Assembly (NCBI GenBank): GCA_038214085.1
Contig: JBBQSF010000022.1
Coordinates: 1 to 28,001 of the forward strand
DNA from: JBBQSF01 sp038214085
GTDB lineage: Bacteria > Bacteroidota > Bacteroidia > Bacteroidales > CG2-30-32-10
Direction of reading: 5' to 3'
Length of the DNA stretch: 28,001 bases
Below the pieces are notes generated by a model. That model saw only the letters and a list, made by a program, of their open reading frames with translations. It did not search any database and was not told where the DNA came from. Positions 1-6,468 of the stretch are shown here, piece after piece (positions within the stretch are counted from its first letter, which is position 1; the number at the start of each line of letters is the position of its first letter). The position numbers were made by a program, and so were the translations under genes.

Positions 1-1
1 T

Positions 2-136
2 GTTTATGATTATGATACTTTGCTAAAATACAATAATATCGATACTATCAGAGCGAAGCGGTTATTCAAGGAATTGTCCTTTACTGAAAAAGAGTTAAAT
101 GATATTAATTGGCATATTGAGTATTTTGGCAAATAA
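2..136 (+). CDS. C-terminal end of an unidentified protein (partial)
   Basis: An open frame enters from the left edge and runs 44 codons to a TAA stop at 134-136. The residues are mostly charged and polar, and the piece ends in WHIEYFGK. I do not recognise a family from this fragment, and no domain motif is visible. The frame stays open to the window edge, so the gene begins outside. It points toward the tRNA-Val locus on the other strand, so the two converge on the gene-poor stretch that follows. The call rests only on an uninterrupted frame with ordinary-looking codons, so it is moderately uncertain. Confidence 0.45.
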   Translation, partial: VYDYDTLLKYNNIDTIRAKRLFKELSFTEKELNDINWHIEYFGK

Positions 137-402
137 CTTTATTTTGTAAAGCCCTTATAATTACCGATGCCAACAAAACAACAATATAGCCTACATTTGG
201 AAAGACCATTTAGACTAGCAAAACACACGGTAGAATTAGAAAAACAGGTTCCAATCCATTTGGTAAAAAATGATTAAGAAAATATATCTTTGACGGAGTA
301 ATTGAAGTAAGCTTGTTTGGTTAAATGGTTAAGTGCGAAGTTACAAACTTCGCACAACTGGGTGCGATAATTGTGTTTTGTTTTAACCATGTTCAAAACA
401 AC
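137..402. other. Gene-poor stretch with a 36-codon ORF and an inverted repeat
   Basis: I see no convincing gene here. A 36-codon plus-strand frame runs from ATG at 167 to TAA at 277 (MPTKQQYSLHLERPF...), with no recognisable family and no clear ribosome-binding site. It could be a relic or chance. A perfect 10-bp inverted repeat lies at 333-355 and is listed separately. The stretch may be remnant sequence next to a tRNA gene, but nothing proves that. Confidence 0.4.
333..355. repeat. Perfect 10-bp inverted repeat, 3-nt loop
   Basis: GTGCGAAGTT, then ACA, then AACTTCGCAC. It is GC-richer than its surroundings and is not followed by a T-run on either strand, so it is a poor terminator. It resembles a REP-like palindromic unit. 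No second copy is visible in this window. Confidence 0.6.
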
Positions 403-438
403 AAAAAAAAAGCACTTACATTTTTTTTGTAAGTGCTT
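403..438 (-). terminator. Rho-independent terminator of tRNA-Val
   Basis: Read on the minus strand, an 11-bp perfect stem (AAGCACTTACA against TGTAAGTGCTT, at 428-438 and 410-420) with a 7-nt A loop is followed at once by a run of T residues. It lies 11 nt past the 3' end of tRNA-Val, so it very probably ends that transcript. It could also stop plus-strand readthrough, although the T-run sits on the minus-strand side. Confidence 0.85.
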
Positions 439-449
439 GATTTTTCAAG

Positions 450-524
450 TGGGAGTTGACGGGTTCGAACCGCCGACCCTCTGCTTGTAAGGCAGATGCT
501 CTGAACCAGCTGAGCTAAACTCCC
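450..524 (-). tRNA. tRNA-Val (anticodon UAC)
   Basis: The 75-nt minus-strand sequence folds as a complete cloverleaf. The acceptor GGGAGTT pairs with AACTCCC, the D-stem is GCTC/GAGC, and the anticodon stem TCTGC/GCAGA encloses the loop CTTACAA with anticodon TAC. The T arm has the usual GGTTCGAACC core. The discriminator base is A and CCA is not encoded. Upstream, in its own 5' leader, are three truncated tandem copies of its 5' half carrying a palindrome (548-752). Its promoter lies beyond those copies (776-806). Confidence 0.97.
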
Positions 525-547
525 AATATTTTAATGAACTTTCTTTT

Positions 548-591
548 GATGCTTTGAACCTCCCGATAACTATCGGGAGAGCTAAACTCCC
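548..591 (-). pseudogene. tRNA-Val 5'-half remnant 1, palindrome-interrupted
   Basis: On the minus strand it reads GGGAGTTTAGCTC, the palindrome (561-578, plus-strand TCCCGATAACTATCGGGA), then GGTTCAAAGCATC. The anticodon, variable loop, T arm and acceptor 3' strand are missing, so it cannot make a tRNA. The D-stem 3' strand carries one change (GAGC to AAGC). The palindrome arms are 8 bp with a 2-nt AC centre. Confidence 0.88.
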
Positions 592-615
592 AATATTTTA
601 ATGAACCTCCTTTTA

Positions 616-659
616 GATGCTCTGAACCTCCCGATAACTATCGGGAGAGCTAAACTCCC
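616..659 (-). pseudogene. tRNA-Val 5'-half remnant 2, palindrome-interrupted
   Basis: Same build as its neighbours: GGGAGTTTAGCTC, palindrome at 629-646 (same 18-mer as remnant 1), then GGTTCAGAGCATC. Both tRNA-derived parts match the intact gene exactly, so this is the best-preserved copy. The D-stem can still form around the palindrome hairpin. Confidence 0.88.
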
Positions 660-682
660 AATATTTTAATGAACTTTTTTTT

Positions 683-726
683 GATGCTTTGAACCTCCCG
701 ATAGCTATCGGGAGAGCTAAACTTCC
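683..726 (-). pseudogene. tRNA-Val 5'-half remnant 3 (outermost), palindrome-interrupted
   Basis: This copy is closest to the promoter. The palindrome at 696-713 is a perfect 18-bp one (TCCCGATAGCTATCGGGA). The acceptor part is mutated (GGAAGTT in place of GGGAGTT) and the D-stem 3' strand reads AAGC. It is followed on the promoter side by leader sequence that again contains CATC at 753-756, marking the edge of the repeated unit. Confidence 0.86.
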
Positions 727-775
727 AATATTTTAATGAACTTTTTTAATTTGATGATTTTCCAAAATTGGATTG

Positions 776-806
776 CAAAGATAACTTTATTTTAAAAATA
801 TCCAAA
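776..806 (-). promoter_or_regulatory. Promoter for the tRNA-Val precursor (TTTG-N19-TATCTTTG)
   Basis: On the minus strand the -33 element TTTG (803-806) is separated by 19 bp from TATCTTTG (776-783), a full match to the Bacteroidota TAnnTTTG -7 element. Transcription should begin near 768-771, upstream of all three tRNA remnants. No similar element lies inside the repeat units. The promoter begins about 26 bp after the stop of the neighbouring response regulator gene. Confidence 0.75.
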
Positions 807-832
807 ATAAAATTACAAAAAACGAAAAATTA

Positions 833-1492
833 TCAAAGTTTTATAAGGTTATTTTTAAGCGCATATTTAACAAGCTCTGCAGTATTGTCTAATTGGAGCT
901 TTTTCATGATATTTGATTTATGTGTTTCAACAGTTCGAATACTTATGTTAAGTCGATTTGCAATATCCTGATTTGAAAACCCCTCAGAAACATTCTTTAA
1001 TACTTCAATTTCTCTTTCGGTAAGAGGAATAATTATTTCCTCCGTTTGATCGTCGCTTTGCTTCTTTGTTTTAAAATAACTTTTTACAAAAGTTTCCGAC
1101 ACTTCTCCTTTAATGTAGCGCTGGCCTCTATAAACAGCATAAATAGCATCAATAAGATCCTCTGTTTTATAATTCTTAGGAACATACCCGAATGCTCCTG
1201 CTTCAAACCCGGCAACAATATGTTCTTCGTCAGTGTATGCTGTATGAAGAATAACTTTGGTTTCGGGGAATTTTTTCACAATTTGTTCTGTAACTAAAAT
1301 TCCTGAAATATTTGGAAGATCGATATCCAAAATAATTACATCGGGCCTGAATTCTTCAATTTTCATTAAAGTTTCCGGACCATCAGAAGTAACAGCAACT
1401 ACATCAATATTGTGTACTTTGGAAAGCAAATGCTTTAATCCCATAATCACAATATCATGATCATCGGCAATAATTACTTTTATCTTTTCCAT
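833..1492 (-). CDS. NarL/LuxR-family two-component response regulator
   Basis: A 219-residue cytoplasmic DNA-binding response regulator. Residues 1-120 form a receiver domain with the acidic pair D10/D11, phospho-acceptor D56 (IILDIDLP), T84 and K106 in the expected places. Residues about 153-215 are a LuxR-type helix-turn-helix (LTEREIEVLKNVSEG...SIRTVETHKSNIMKKL). The length is normal for the family. It is probably phosphorylated by a histidine kinase that is not adjacent; the only kinase in the window is 22 kb away. A promoter-like pair lies only about 20-45 bp upstream of the start, which suggests a very short 5' UTR. Targets cannot be told from sequence. Confidence 0.93.
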   Translation of the reverse strand: MEKIKVIIADDHDIVIMGLKHLLSKVHNIDVVAVTSDGPETLMKIEEFRPDVIILDIDLPNISGILVTEQIVKKFPETKVILHTAYTDEEHIVAGFEAGAFGYVPKNYKTEDLIDAIYAVYRGQRYIKGEVSETFVKSYFKTKKQSDDQTEEIIIPLTEREIEVLKNVSEGFSNQDIANRLNISIRTVETHKSNIMKKLQLDNTAELVKYALKNNLIKL

Positions 1493-1509
1493 TGTTCAAA
1501 ATTCGAATA

Positions 1510-1537
1510 CAAATATAAATAACTTTTTTATATTCAA
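1510..1537 (-). promoter_or_regulatory. Promoter of the NarL-type regulator (TTG-N17-TATATTTG)
   Basis: The minus strand has a full -7 match TATATTTG (1510-1517) with TTG 17 bp further upstream (1535-1537). The spacing is shorter than the 19 bp seen at the tRNA promoters here. It lies between the MacB-type permease stop (1553) and the regulator start (1492), so the regulator is probably transcribed on its own. Confidence 0.55.
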
Positions 1538-1552
1538 CTCGATAAACTACTT

Positions 1553-2797
1553 TTATTCATACCTTAATGCTTCGATGGGATCAAGGTTAGAAGCTTTTGC
1601 CGCGGGATACAAACCTGAAACTACGCCAACTACAAAGCAAAGAATCAAGCCACCGATAATCCAAACCCATGGAATAATAAATGAACCTCCAACAAAAATT
1701 GAAATAATATTTCCGATAGGAATTCCGATAATAATACCAAGCAAACCGCCTAACTGACAAATAACAATTGCTTCTACCAAAAACTGATTTTTAATATCGC
1801 TTTTTGTTGCACCCATTGCTTTTCTGATTCCTATTTCCCGTGTGCGTTCAGTAACTGAAACCAACATGATATTCATCAACCCAATTGCTGCTCCTATTAA
1901 AGTAATCAATCCGATAATGGTTGCTGCCAAAGTTACATACTGAATATTTTCGATGAGTATATTTGCAAGGTTATCACTTTTAACAACTTCGAAATTGTTT
2001 TCTTCATCTATTCTTAATTTTCTGATAATCCTGAATATTCCAGTAGCTTCGCCCAGTGCAACATTAAGATTTTGTGCATCATTGGTCATTACACTGATAG
2101 TGTACGACATGTTTGGCTTGGAGAAATACTGTCGCACGTTGGTAAGAGGTACCACACAATTTTTATCGCCACTAAACCCCATGCTCGATCCTTTTTCTTT
2201 TAAAACCCCAATTACTTTATATTTTCCAGGTCCTATAGAAATGATTTGGTCGGTTGGGTTTTCCCTATTTTTAAATAGATTACTTACCAGCTGGCTTCCT
2301 ATTATTACAACATTGGCGCCGCTTTGAACTTCCTGAATAGTAAAATTCCTTCCTTTTGAAAGTTCATTTCCGGAAGTAAGCAAATAATTCTCGTCAGCAC
2401 CTATTACTCCAATGTTTGGATTGGTTTTGTTGGATTTAAATTTAAGTGTTGATATATGAGAAGCAAACGTTGAAACAGAAACAAATGCAGGAAAATCGAA
2501 ATCTTCTTTAAAGTCACTTGATTCTTGGTATGTAATTGATTCGAAACGCTTTGGTTTATTAGAATTGCTCCCCATTACAACGCGCATTTCCCTATTGCGG
2601 ATGGAAAAGGTATTTGCACCCATTTGCGTAAAATTACTATTAATAGAATATTTAAGCGAATCAATGGATGTAAGAATCCCCACCAATGCCATTATACCGA
2701 ATGCTATAATTAGAACTGTAAGAACAGTACGCAGCAAGTGTGAACGTATTGAGGTAAGGGATATTCTAAGGTTTTCCTTTAAGTGCAGCTTCATCAT
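1553..2797 (-). CDS. MacB/FtsX-type ABC transporter permease
   Basis: A 414-residue inner-membrane protein. It has one N-terminal membrane helix (about 20-45, TVLTVLIIAFGIMALVGIL), then a periplasmic MacB_PCD-like domain (about 50-270). Three C-terminal helices (about 283-400) follow, with the family motif TERTREIGIRKAMGAT. It ends in LDPIEALRYE, typical of this family. Such permeases work with a MacB-type ATPase and often a membrane-fusion protein to move peptides, lipoproteins or drugs across the envelope. Neither partner is next to it here, so it must use one encoded elsewhere. The cargo is unknown. The alternative start one codon later (MKLH...) is equally possible. Confidence 0.9.
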   Translation of the reverse strand: MMKLHLKENLRISLTSIRSHLLRTVLTVLIIAFGIMALVGILTSIDSLKYSINSNFTQMGANTFSIRNREMRVVMGSNSNKPKRFESITYQESSDFKEDFDFPAFVSVSTFASHISTLKFKSNKTNPNIGVIGADENYLLTSGNELSKGRNFTIQEVQSGANVVIIGSQLVSNLFKNRENPTDQIISIGPGKYKVIGVLKEKGSSMGFSGDKNCVVPLTNVRQYFSKPNMSYTISVMTNDAQNLNVALGEATGIFRIIRKLRIDEENNFEVVKSDNLANILIENIQYVTLAATIIGLITLIGAAIGLMNIMLVSVTERTREIGIRKAMGATKSDIKNQFLVEAIVICQLGGLLGIIIGIPIGNIISIFVGGSFIIPWVWIIGGLILCFVVGVVSGLYPAAKASNLDPIEALRYE

Positions 2798-2844
2798 CCG
2801 AATTTACGAATAACAAAATTAACTAAAAAACAGAACAGGAATAA

Positions 2845-3363
2845 TTAAAATAAAAAATAAATAGAAGAAACAATGAGCGACCAACAAGCTACTGATACTG
2901 AAAGCGCAAAAAAAACTTTTTTCTTGTTGGAATAGTATCTATTTGCCAAAAATGTTCCCAAAGGAATTGACAGTATAACGGGAGTAATTGCAGCAATACC
3001 AAATAAGCCGAATCTAATTTTTGTTTTGGCAATAAATTTATTTTTTCTGGTAAAATTTCTCTTGGCGGGTCTATTATCAGAAACAAGAACTCTTTGTATG
3101 GATTCACGTGATTTAACTTGAGTAAAAAAAGCTTTTGTTGATTTATAGAATATCATGAATAATTTCAACAACATTTCGCTCAGGTAATAAGAAACAATTA
3201 CTCCAATTATCCCTCCAACAGTAGTAAACAGAATAGTTTGAAACCAGGAAAAGCCCATTTCTATTGAAACCGGGGGAGCTACAATAAATTTAATACCGCT
3301 AATGAATAAAATCTGAATGAATTTTAAAAAGCTGCCTATTTGGAGGAGAATAACAAGAATCAT
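2845..3363 (-). CDS. Small multi-pass membrane protein of unknown function
   Basis: A 172-residue protein with about four hydrophobic segments: roughly 1-30, 42-65, 115-140 and 147-172. A very basic stretch at about 78-112 (RPAKRNFTRKNKF) is probably cytoplasmic. A Gly/Pro-rich segment after it (FGLFGIAAITPVILSIPLGTF) loosely recalls small VTT/DedA-like or small-export membrane proteins, but I cannot assign it. It stands alone between the permease (47 bp away) and upp (152 bp away). A TAATTTTG box at 3384-3391 on the minus strand could be its -7 element, but no matching -33 element is seen. Confidence 0.75.
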   Translation of the reverse strand: MILVILLQIGSFLKFIQILFISGIKFIVAPPVSIEMGFSWFQTILFTTVGGIIGVIVSYYLSEMLLKLFMIFYKSTKAFFTQVKSRESIQRVLVSDNRPAKRNFTRKNKFIAKTKIRFGLFGIAAITPVILSIPLGTFLANRYYSNKKKVFFALSVSVACWSLIVSSIYFLF

Positions 3364-3515
3364 GTAAGGAGAAATTTTCTATACAAAATTACGAAACAAA
3401 CGCCCTTAGTTGTATATATTTAAACCATTATTTTGCAACCGTAACAAGAAATTAGACTGACATATACTTGCAATATGACGAAACACATTCAATAAAAGAC
3501 GAAATTAACTTATTG

Positions 3516-4166
3516 TTATAATTTGCTTCCGTAAGCCAAATCTCCGGCATCACCTAAGCCAGGAACAATATAGGATTGCGCAGTTAATTCGTCGTCAATT
3601 ACTCCCAACCAAATGGTAATGTTGTTGCTGGATAAATTTCGCTTAAGATATTCAAGACCTTGAACACTTGCTAAAATTGAAACAAAATGAGTATGCTGTG
3701 GCTTTCCGCTTTCCAAAAGTTGCTTATAAGTTAACAGCATTGATGCTCCTGTTGCAAGCATGGGATCTGACAATATCAAAATTTTATCGGTCAGGTCAGG
3801 ACTTGATGTGTATTCAATTTGAATATCAAACTTACCGCTTTTATGATGCCTGCGATAAGCTGAAATAAATGCATTCTGAGCTTTATCAAACACATTTAGC
3901 ATTCCCTGATGAAGAGGCAAACCTGCACGCAAAATAGTAGCAAGAACAGGTTGATTTTTAAGTACAGGTACTTCGGCAGAACCTAGTGAAGTAATAACTT
4001 CTTTGGTTTCGTATTCTAATTTTTTACTGATCTCGTAAGCGAAAATTTCGCCAATACGTTCTATATTGCGACGGAAACGCATACTGTCCTTTTGAATTTC
4101 CTGGTCTCTGATTTCAGCAATAAATTGATTGAGTATGGAGTTTCCGCTTCCAAGTATCTGTATCAT
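3516..4166 (-). CDS. upp: Uracil phosphoribosyltransferase
   Basis: A 216-residue cytoplasmic enzyme that makes UMP from uracil and PRPP in pyrimidine salvage. The PRPP-binding loop is clear (DPMLATGAS at 134-142), as is the uracil-binding C-terminal segment (YIVPGLGDAGDLAYG). An upstream segment, LATILRAGLPLHQGM, is also typical. Length and ends fit the family. It begins 31 bp after the FemAB-like gene stops on the same strand, so it could be the last gene of that run, although salvage has no obvious link to the surface-sugar genes. No terminator hairpin is apparent in the 150 bp that follow. Confidence 0.95.
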   Translation of the reverse strand: MIQILGSGNSILNQFIAEIRDQEIQKDSMRFRRNIERIGEIFAYEISKKLEYETKEVITSLGSAEVPVLKNQPVLATILRAGLPLHQGMLNVFDKAQNAFISAYRRHHKSGKFDIQIEYTSSPDLTDKILILSDPMLATGASMLLTYKQLLESGKPQHTHFVSILASVQGLEYLKRNLSSNNITIWLGVIDDELTAQSYIVPGLGDAGDLAYGSKL

Positions 4167-4197
4167 GTGTTTAGATTTTTGGCTAAATTAACACTTT

Positions 4198-5145
4198 TTA
4201 GGAATCTTTTAATGTTCTGAGTTGTTTAATAATTTTTACACCTTTCTTCAATATCCATGGAAGATCGTTTTTTATAAGCATCTGAAAAATGCATTCTGAA
4301 GCGCCAAAGCTTTTATAAAACCTTGCAAGGTTTTTATTGTTAGACCCTTCAAAATCCAGTGTGAGGTTTCTTTGTGAATTTTCTTTGATAAAATGATCTA
4401 TCAGAAAATGCAGCGCTCCTGAATTTTTTGCAAAATCTGCTGTTCCGGAAAAAAGAAAAATTACTTTTGAGTGGGTTGCAATAAAAAAAGCACCAGCATA
4501 CAATTCATTGTGTTTTCCATATACGCCTAATGTAATACCCACCTGTGCCTTAAGGGCATATTCCATAATATAACTAAGCACAATAAAATCTTTATCTTCG
4601 AGCGTATTTATGCTTTTTCCTTTATTTTTTCTGAATAAATCAATAATGTCAGCCGGTGCTATATTGCCATGAATCCACAATCCTGATTTCTGCGCTTTTT
4701 TAATGTTTCTGTTGAGGTTTTCGGTATACGATGAACATATTTTTTCGTAGGGCTCAATCAGGTCAAGTTCGTGAGTTAACTGCTGTTTGAACTCGAGATC
4801 TGATTCTTCAGTTTTATTAAAAACATTTAAACTGATTTCAGCAAAACGAAATTTTTCCGGAATGCTTTTTAAAAACAAAGCAGTATCGGCTTTTGTCATC
4901 AGATTGGCTGAAAACACTCCCAATTGTTGAGTAAAAGGTGGCTGATAGAGATAAAAAATGCCAGACTTTTTCCTCCATGTTAAAGGGAAGACCTGAGAAT
5001 AATCATCGGTAACCAAAGCGTCCCACCTGGGGCTTACCAGATCGAGGTACCATGAAAATGCATACACAATTCCATTGTAAGCATTATATATGCATGCATC
5101 CCACTTTACTTTATCTATTTGATTATGTGTTAAATATTTGATCAT
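4198..5145 (-). CDS. FemAB/GNAT-like acyltransferase
   Basis: A 315-residue soluble protein that looks like the GNAT/FemAB-like group. The N-terminal half has WDACIYNAYNGIVYAFSWYLD. The C-terminal half holds the acyltransferase-like core, with a basic segment LNRNIKKAQKSGL (about 143-155) and LYAGAFFIATHSKVIFLFSG, then LDFEGSNNKNLARFYKSFGA near 265-285. The last segment is typical of FemAB-like acetyltransferases found in polysaccharide clusters. The substrate is unknown. It starts 18 bp after the deacetylase-like gene stops and sits in the radC-wecB run, so a role in modifying surface sugars is inferred from context. Confidence 0.7.
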   Translation of the reverse strand: MIKYLTHNQIDKVKWDACIYNAYNGIVYAFSWYLDLVSPRWDALVTDDYSQVFPLTWRKKSGIFYLYQPPFTQQLGVFSANLMTKADTALFLKSIPEKFRFAEISLNVFNKTEESDLEFKQQLTHELDLIEPYEKICSSYTENLNRNIKKAQKSGLWIHGNIAPADIIDLFRKNKGKSINTLEDKDFIVLSYIMEYALKAQVGITLGVYGKHNELYAGAFFIATHSKVIFLFSGTADFAKNSGALHFLIDHFIKENSQRNLTLDFEGSNNKNLARFYKSFGASECIFQMLIKNDLPWILKKGVKIIKQLRTLKDS

Positions 5146-5163
5146 AATATTTCCATCAATTTA

Positions 5164-6468
5164 CTAAGGCCTTGAAATCTGAATCATTTCTTCAAAAACC
5201 TTATGCCATCCTATCCATCTTTTCTTGTTGCTAAGCGACTCATTATGCCAAAGGCAGATAAATGTGCCATTTACATTTTTAACAGCGTTAACAATGGGTT
5301 TAACATAATTGATCACATCAAGTGCTGATAAATTTAGGTAATCCTTTAAAGTGCCTTCCATAACAGCAAAAGGATAAACCTTTAACTGAGTTTCATATTC
5401 CAGATCGAGGTCGTAAAAATTAAACGGATCGCAAATTCCAGCTCTAAATCCTGTTTGCGAAGCAAAACCCATACTGTAATCCTCAGCAATACCTGCATTT
5501 AACAAATTTCTGTATGTATAAGGGAATGTCAGTTTTAAAAAATGTTGTCTGCTTTTTTTTATTTCTTTATTCAACACATTCGACAATCGGGATATTTCCT
5601 TCTCAAGTATTTTAAAATCGCTATTCGATTCAAACGAAGGATGAATTCCCACTTCTGCAAAATCGGATATGGATTTAACCAGTCGTTGAAAAGCAGGATT
5701 AAAGACATGAATATTTTTGTCGAATTTACCGTAATTGGCAAAAAGAATAAAATACAAAGGGTGGATTTTGTATTTTTCGAATATTTTGTTTTGATAATCA
5801 AAAGTATCGAAAGGATCTTTATCAAAAGACATCAGCACTTTAAACCGATCTGAAATATCTTTAAAATCAAGTTCATAAATTGATTTGATAGTTCCGAGAA
5901 CTGTTCTAAAAAATCCTTTTTGCCGATAAGCAAAGGCTGCATCTATATCCAGTGTAGGGAGAAATTTATACTTTTTTGTTTTGAAAAAAGTAGCTGGAAA
6001 TTTGGCTTCAATATTCCGCTTAAGCATTTCTGCCCATAAATTAGTTACTGGTTTATTTAAAAATCCAAGTTTGAATGCAATGCTTTCTGAAGCTGAAAAT
6101 CTCCCATATTTATCCTTTTTAAAAGGAAGATATTCCTCGTAACGAGAAACCATATAAAATGAAGCAGCAAGAATATCAAATGGAAAATCTGATTTTTGAA
6201 ATACAGGAAACAAGCATTTTATATCATCAATTTCAACCGAATTAATTTGCTGCTGTTTTATTTCAGATTCAAAAAGTAAATTTACAGGCACAATATTTAT
6301 TGCATCTTCAGAATATTGATAGGAATAGTTAATTTTAGCCTGATTCCATTTATTAAATTCATCCTGACTAGAGGTTAATTTATTTTCGACACCAATCAGT
6401 TCTGTAAATATCAGATTGACAATATATTTTAGTCTGTTTGTAATTTTATTTGAATAGATCAACAGCAT
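5164..6468 (-). CDS. Polysaccharide deacetylase-like protein (CE4/NodB-like)
   Basis: A 434-residue protein with no clear signal peptide. Motifs resemble a divergent CE4 deacetylase: TLDID (about residue 180) for the TxDD motif, GIHPS (about 280) for the HxxHP motif, and FRAGICDPF near residue 345. WHNES follows near the end. It recalls the Bacteroidota proteins with an N-terminal DUF7033-type domain followed by a deacetylase fold. I chose the ATG at 6468 because it overlaps the wecB stop by one base (TGATG), a classic translational-coupling arrangement. An in-frame ATG at 6501 would overlap wecB by 34 bp. Likely substrate: an N-acetylated surface sugar, inferred from the wecB neighbour. Confidence 0.75.
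   Translation of the reverse strand: MLLIYSNKITNRLKYIVNLIFTELIGVENKLTSSQDEFNKWNQAKINYSYQYSEDAINIVPVNLLFESEIKQQQINSVEIDDIKCLFPVFQKSDFPFDILAASFYMVSRYEEYLPFKKDKYGRFSASESIAFKLGFLNKPVTNLWAEMLKRNIEAKFPATFFKTKKYKFLPTLDIDAAFAYRQKGFFRTVLGTIKSIYELDFKDISDRFKVLMSFDKDPFDTFDYQNKIFEKYKIHPLYFILFANYGKFDKNIHVFNPAFQRLVKSISDFAEVGIHPSFESNSDFKILEKEISRLSNVLNKEIKKSRQHFLKLTFPYTYRNLLNAGIAEDYSMGFASQTGFRAGICDPFNFYDLDLEYETQLKVYPFAVMEGTLKDYLNLSALDVINYVKPIVNAVKNVNGTFICLWHNESLSNKKRWIGWHKVFEEMIQISRP

Larger units (their letters stand above)
548..752 (-). repeat. Tandem array: three leader + tRNA-Val 5'-half units, each with a D-loop palindrome
   Basis: Three units of 68, 67 and 70 bp start at 548, 616 and 683. They are near-copies of the segment 495-547, the 5' part of tRNA-Val plus its leader. 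Relative to the intact tRNA, the only large change in each is that the four D-loop bases AGCT are replaced by an 18-bp palindrome. Each unit stops after the GCATC that opens the anticodon stem and passes directly into the leader of the next unit. The array lies wholly between the promoter and the tRNA, so it should be transcribed as part of the precursor. Confidence 0.9.

Noticed and set aside
561..713. The palindromes as intrinsic terminators
   Set aside because: They are not followed directly by T-runs in the direction of transcription and lie upstream of the tRNA they would silence; true terminators are found after the tRNAs.
548..752. CRISPR array
   Set aside because: Repeats are directly tandem with 67-70 bp periods and are explained as tRNA 5' halves plus leader; there are no variable spacers and no cas genes.
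548..752. Intact extra tRNA-Val genes
   Set aside because: Each unit lacks the anticodon loop, T arm and acceptor 3' strand.
768..971. Plus-strand ORF overlapping the tRNA-Val promoter and the regulator gene
   Set aside because: It is a shadow of the minus-strand LuxR-type regulator and has no family features.
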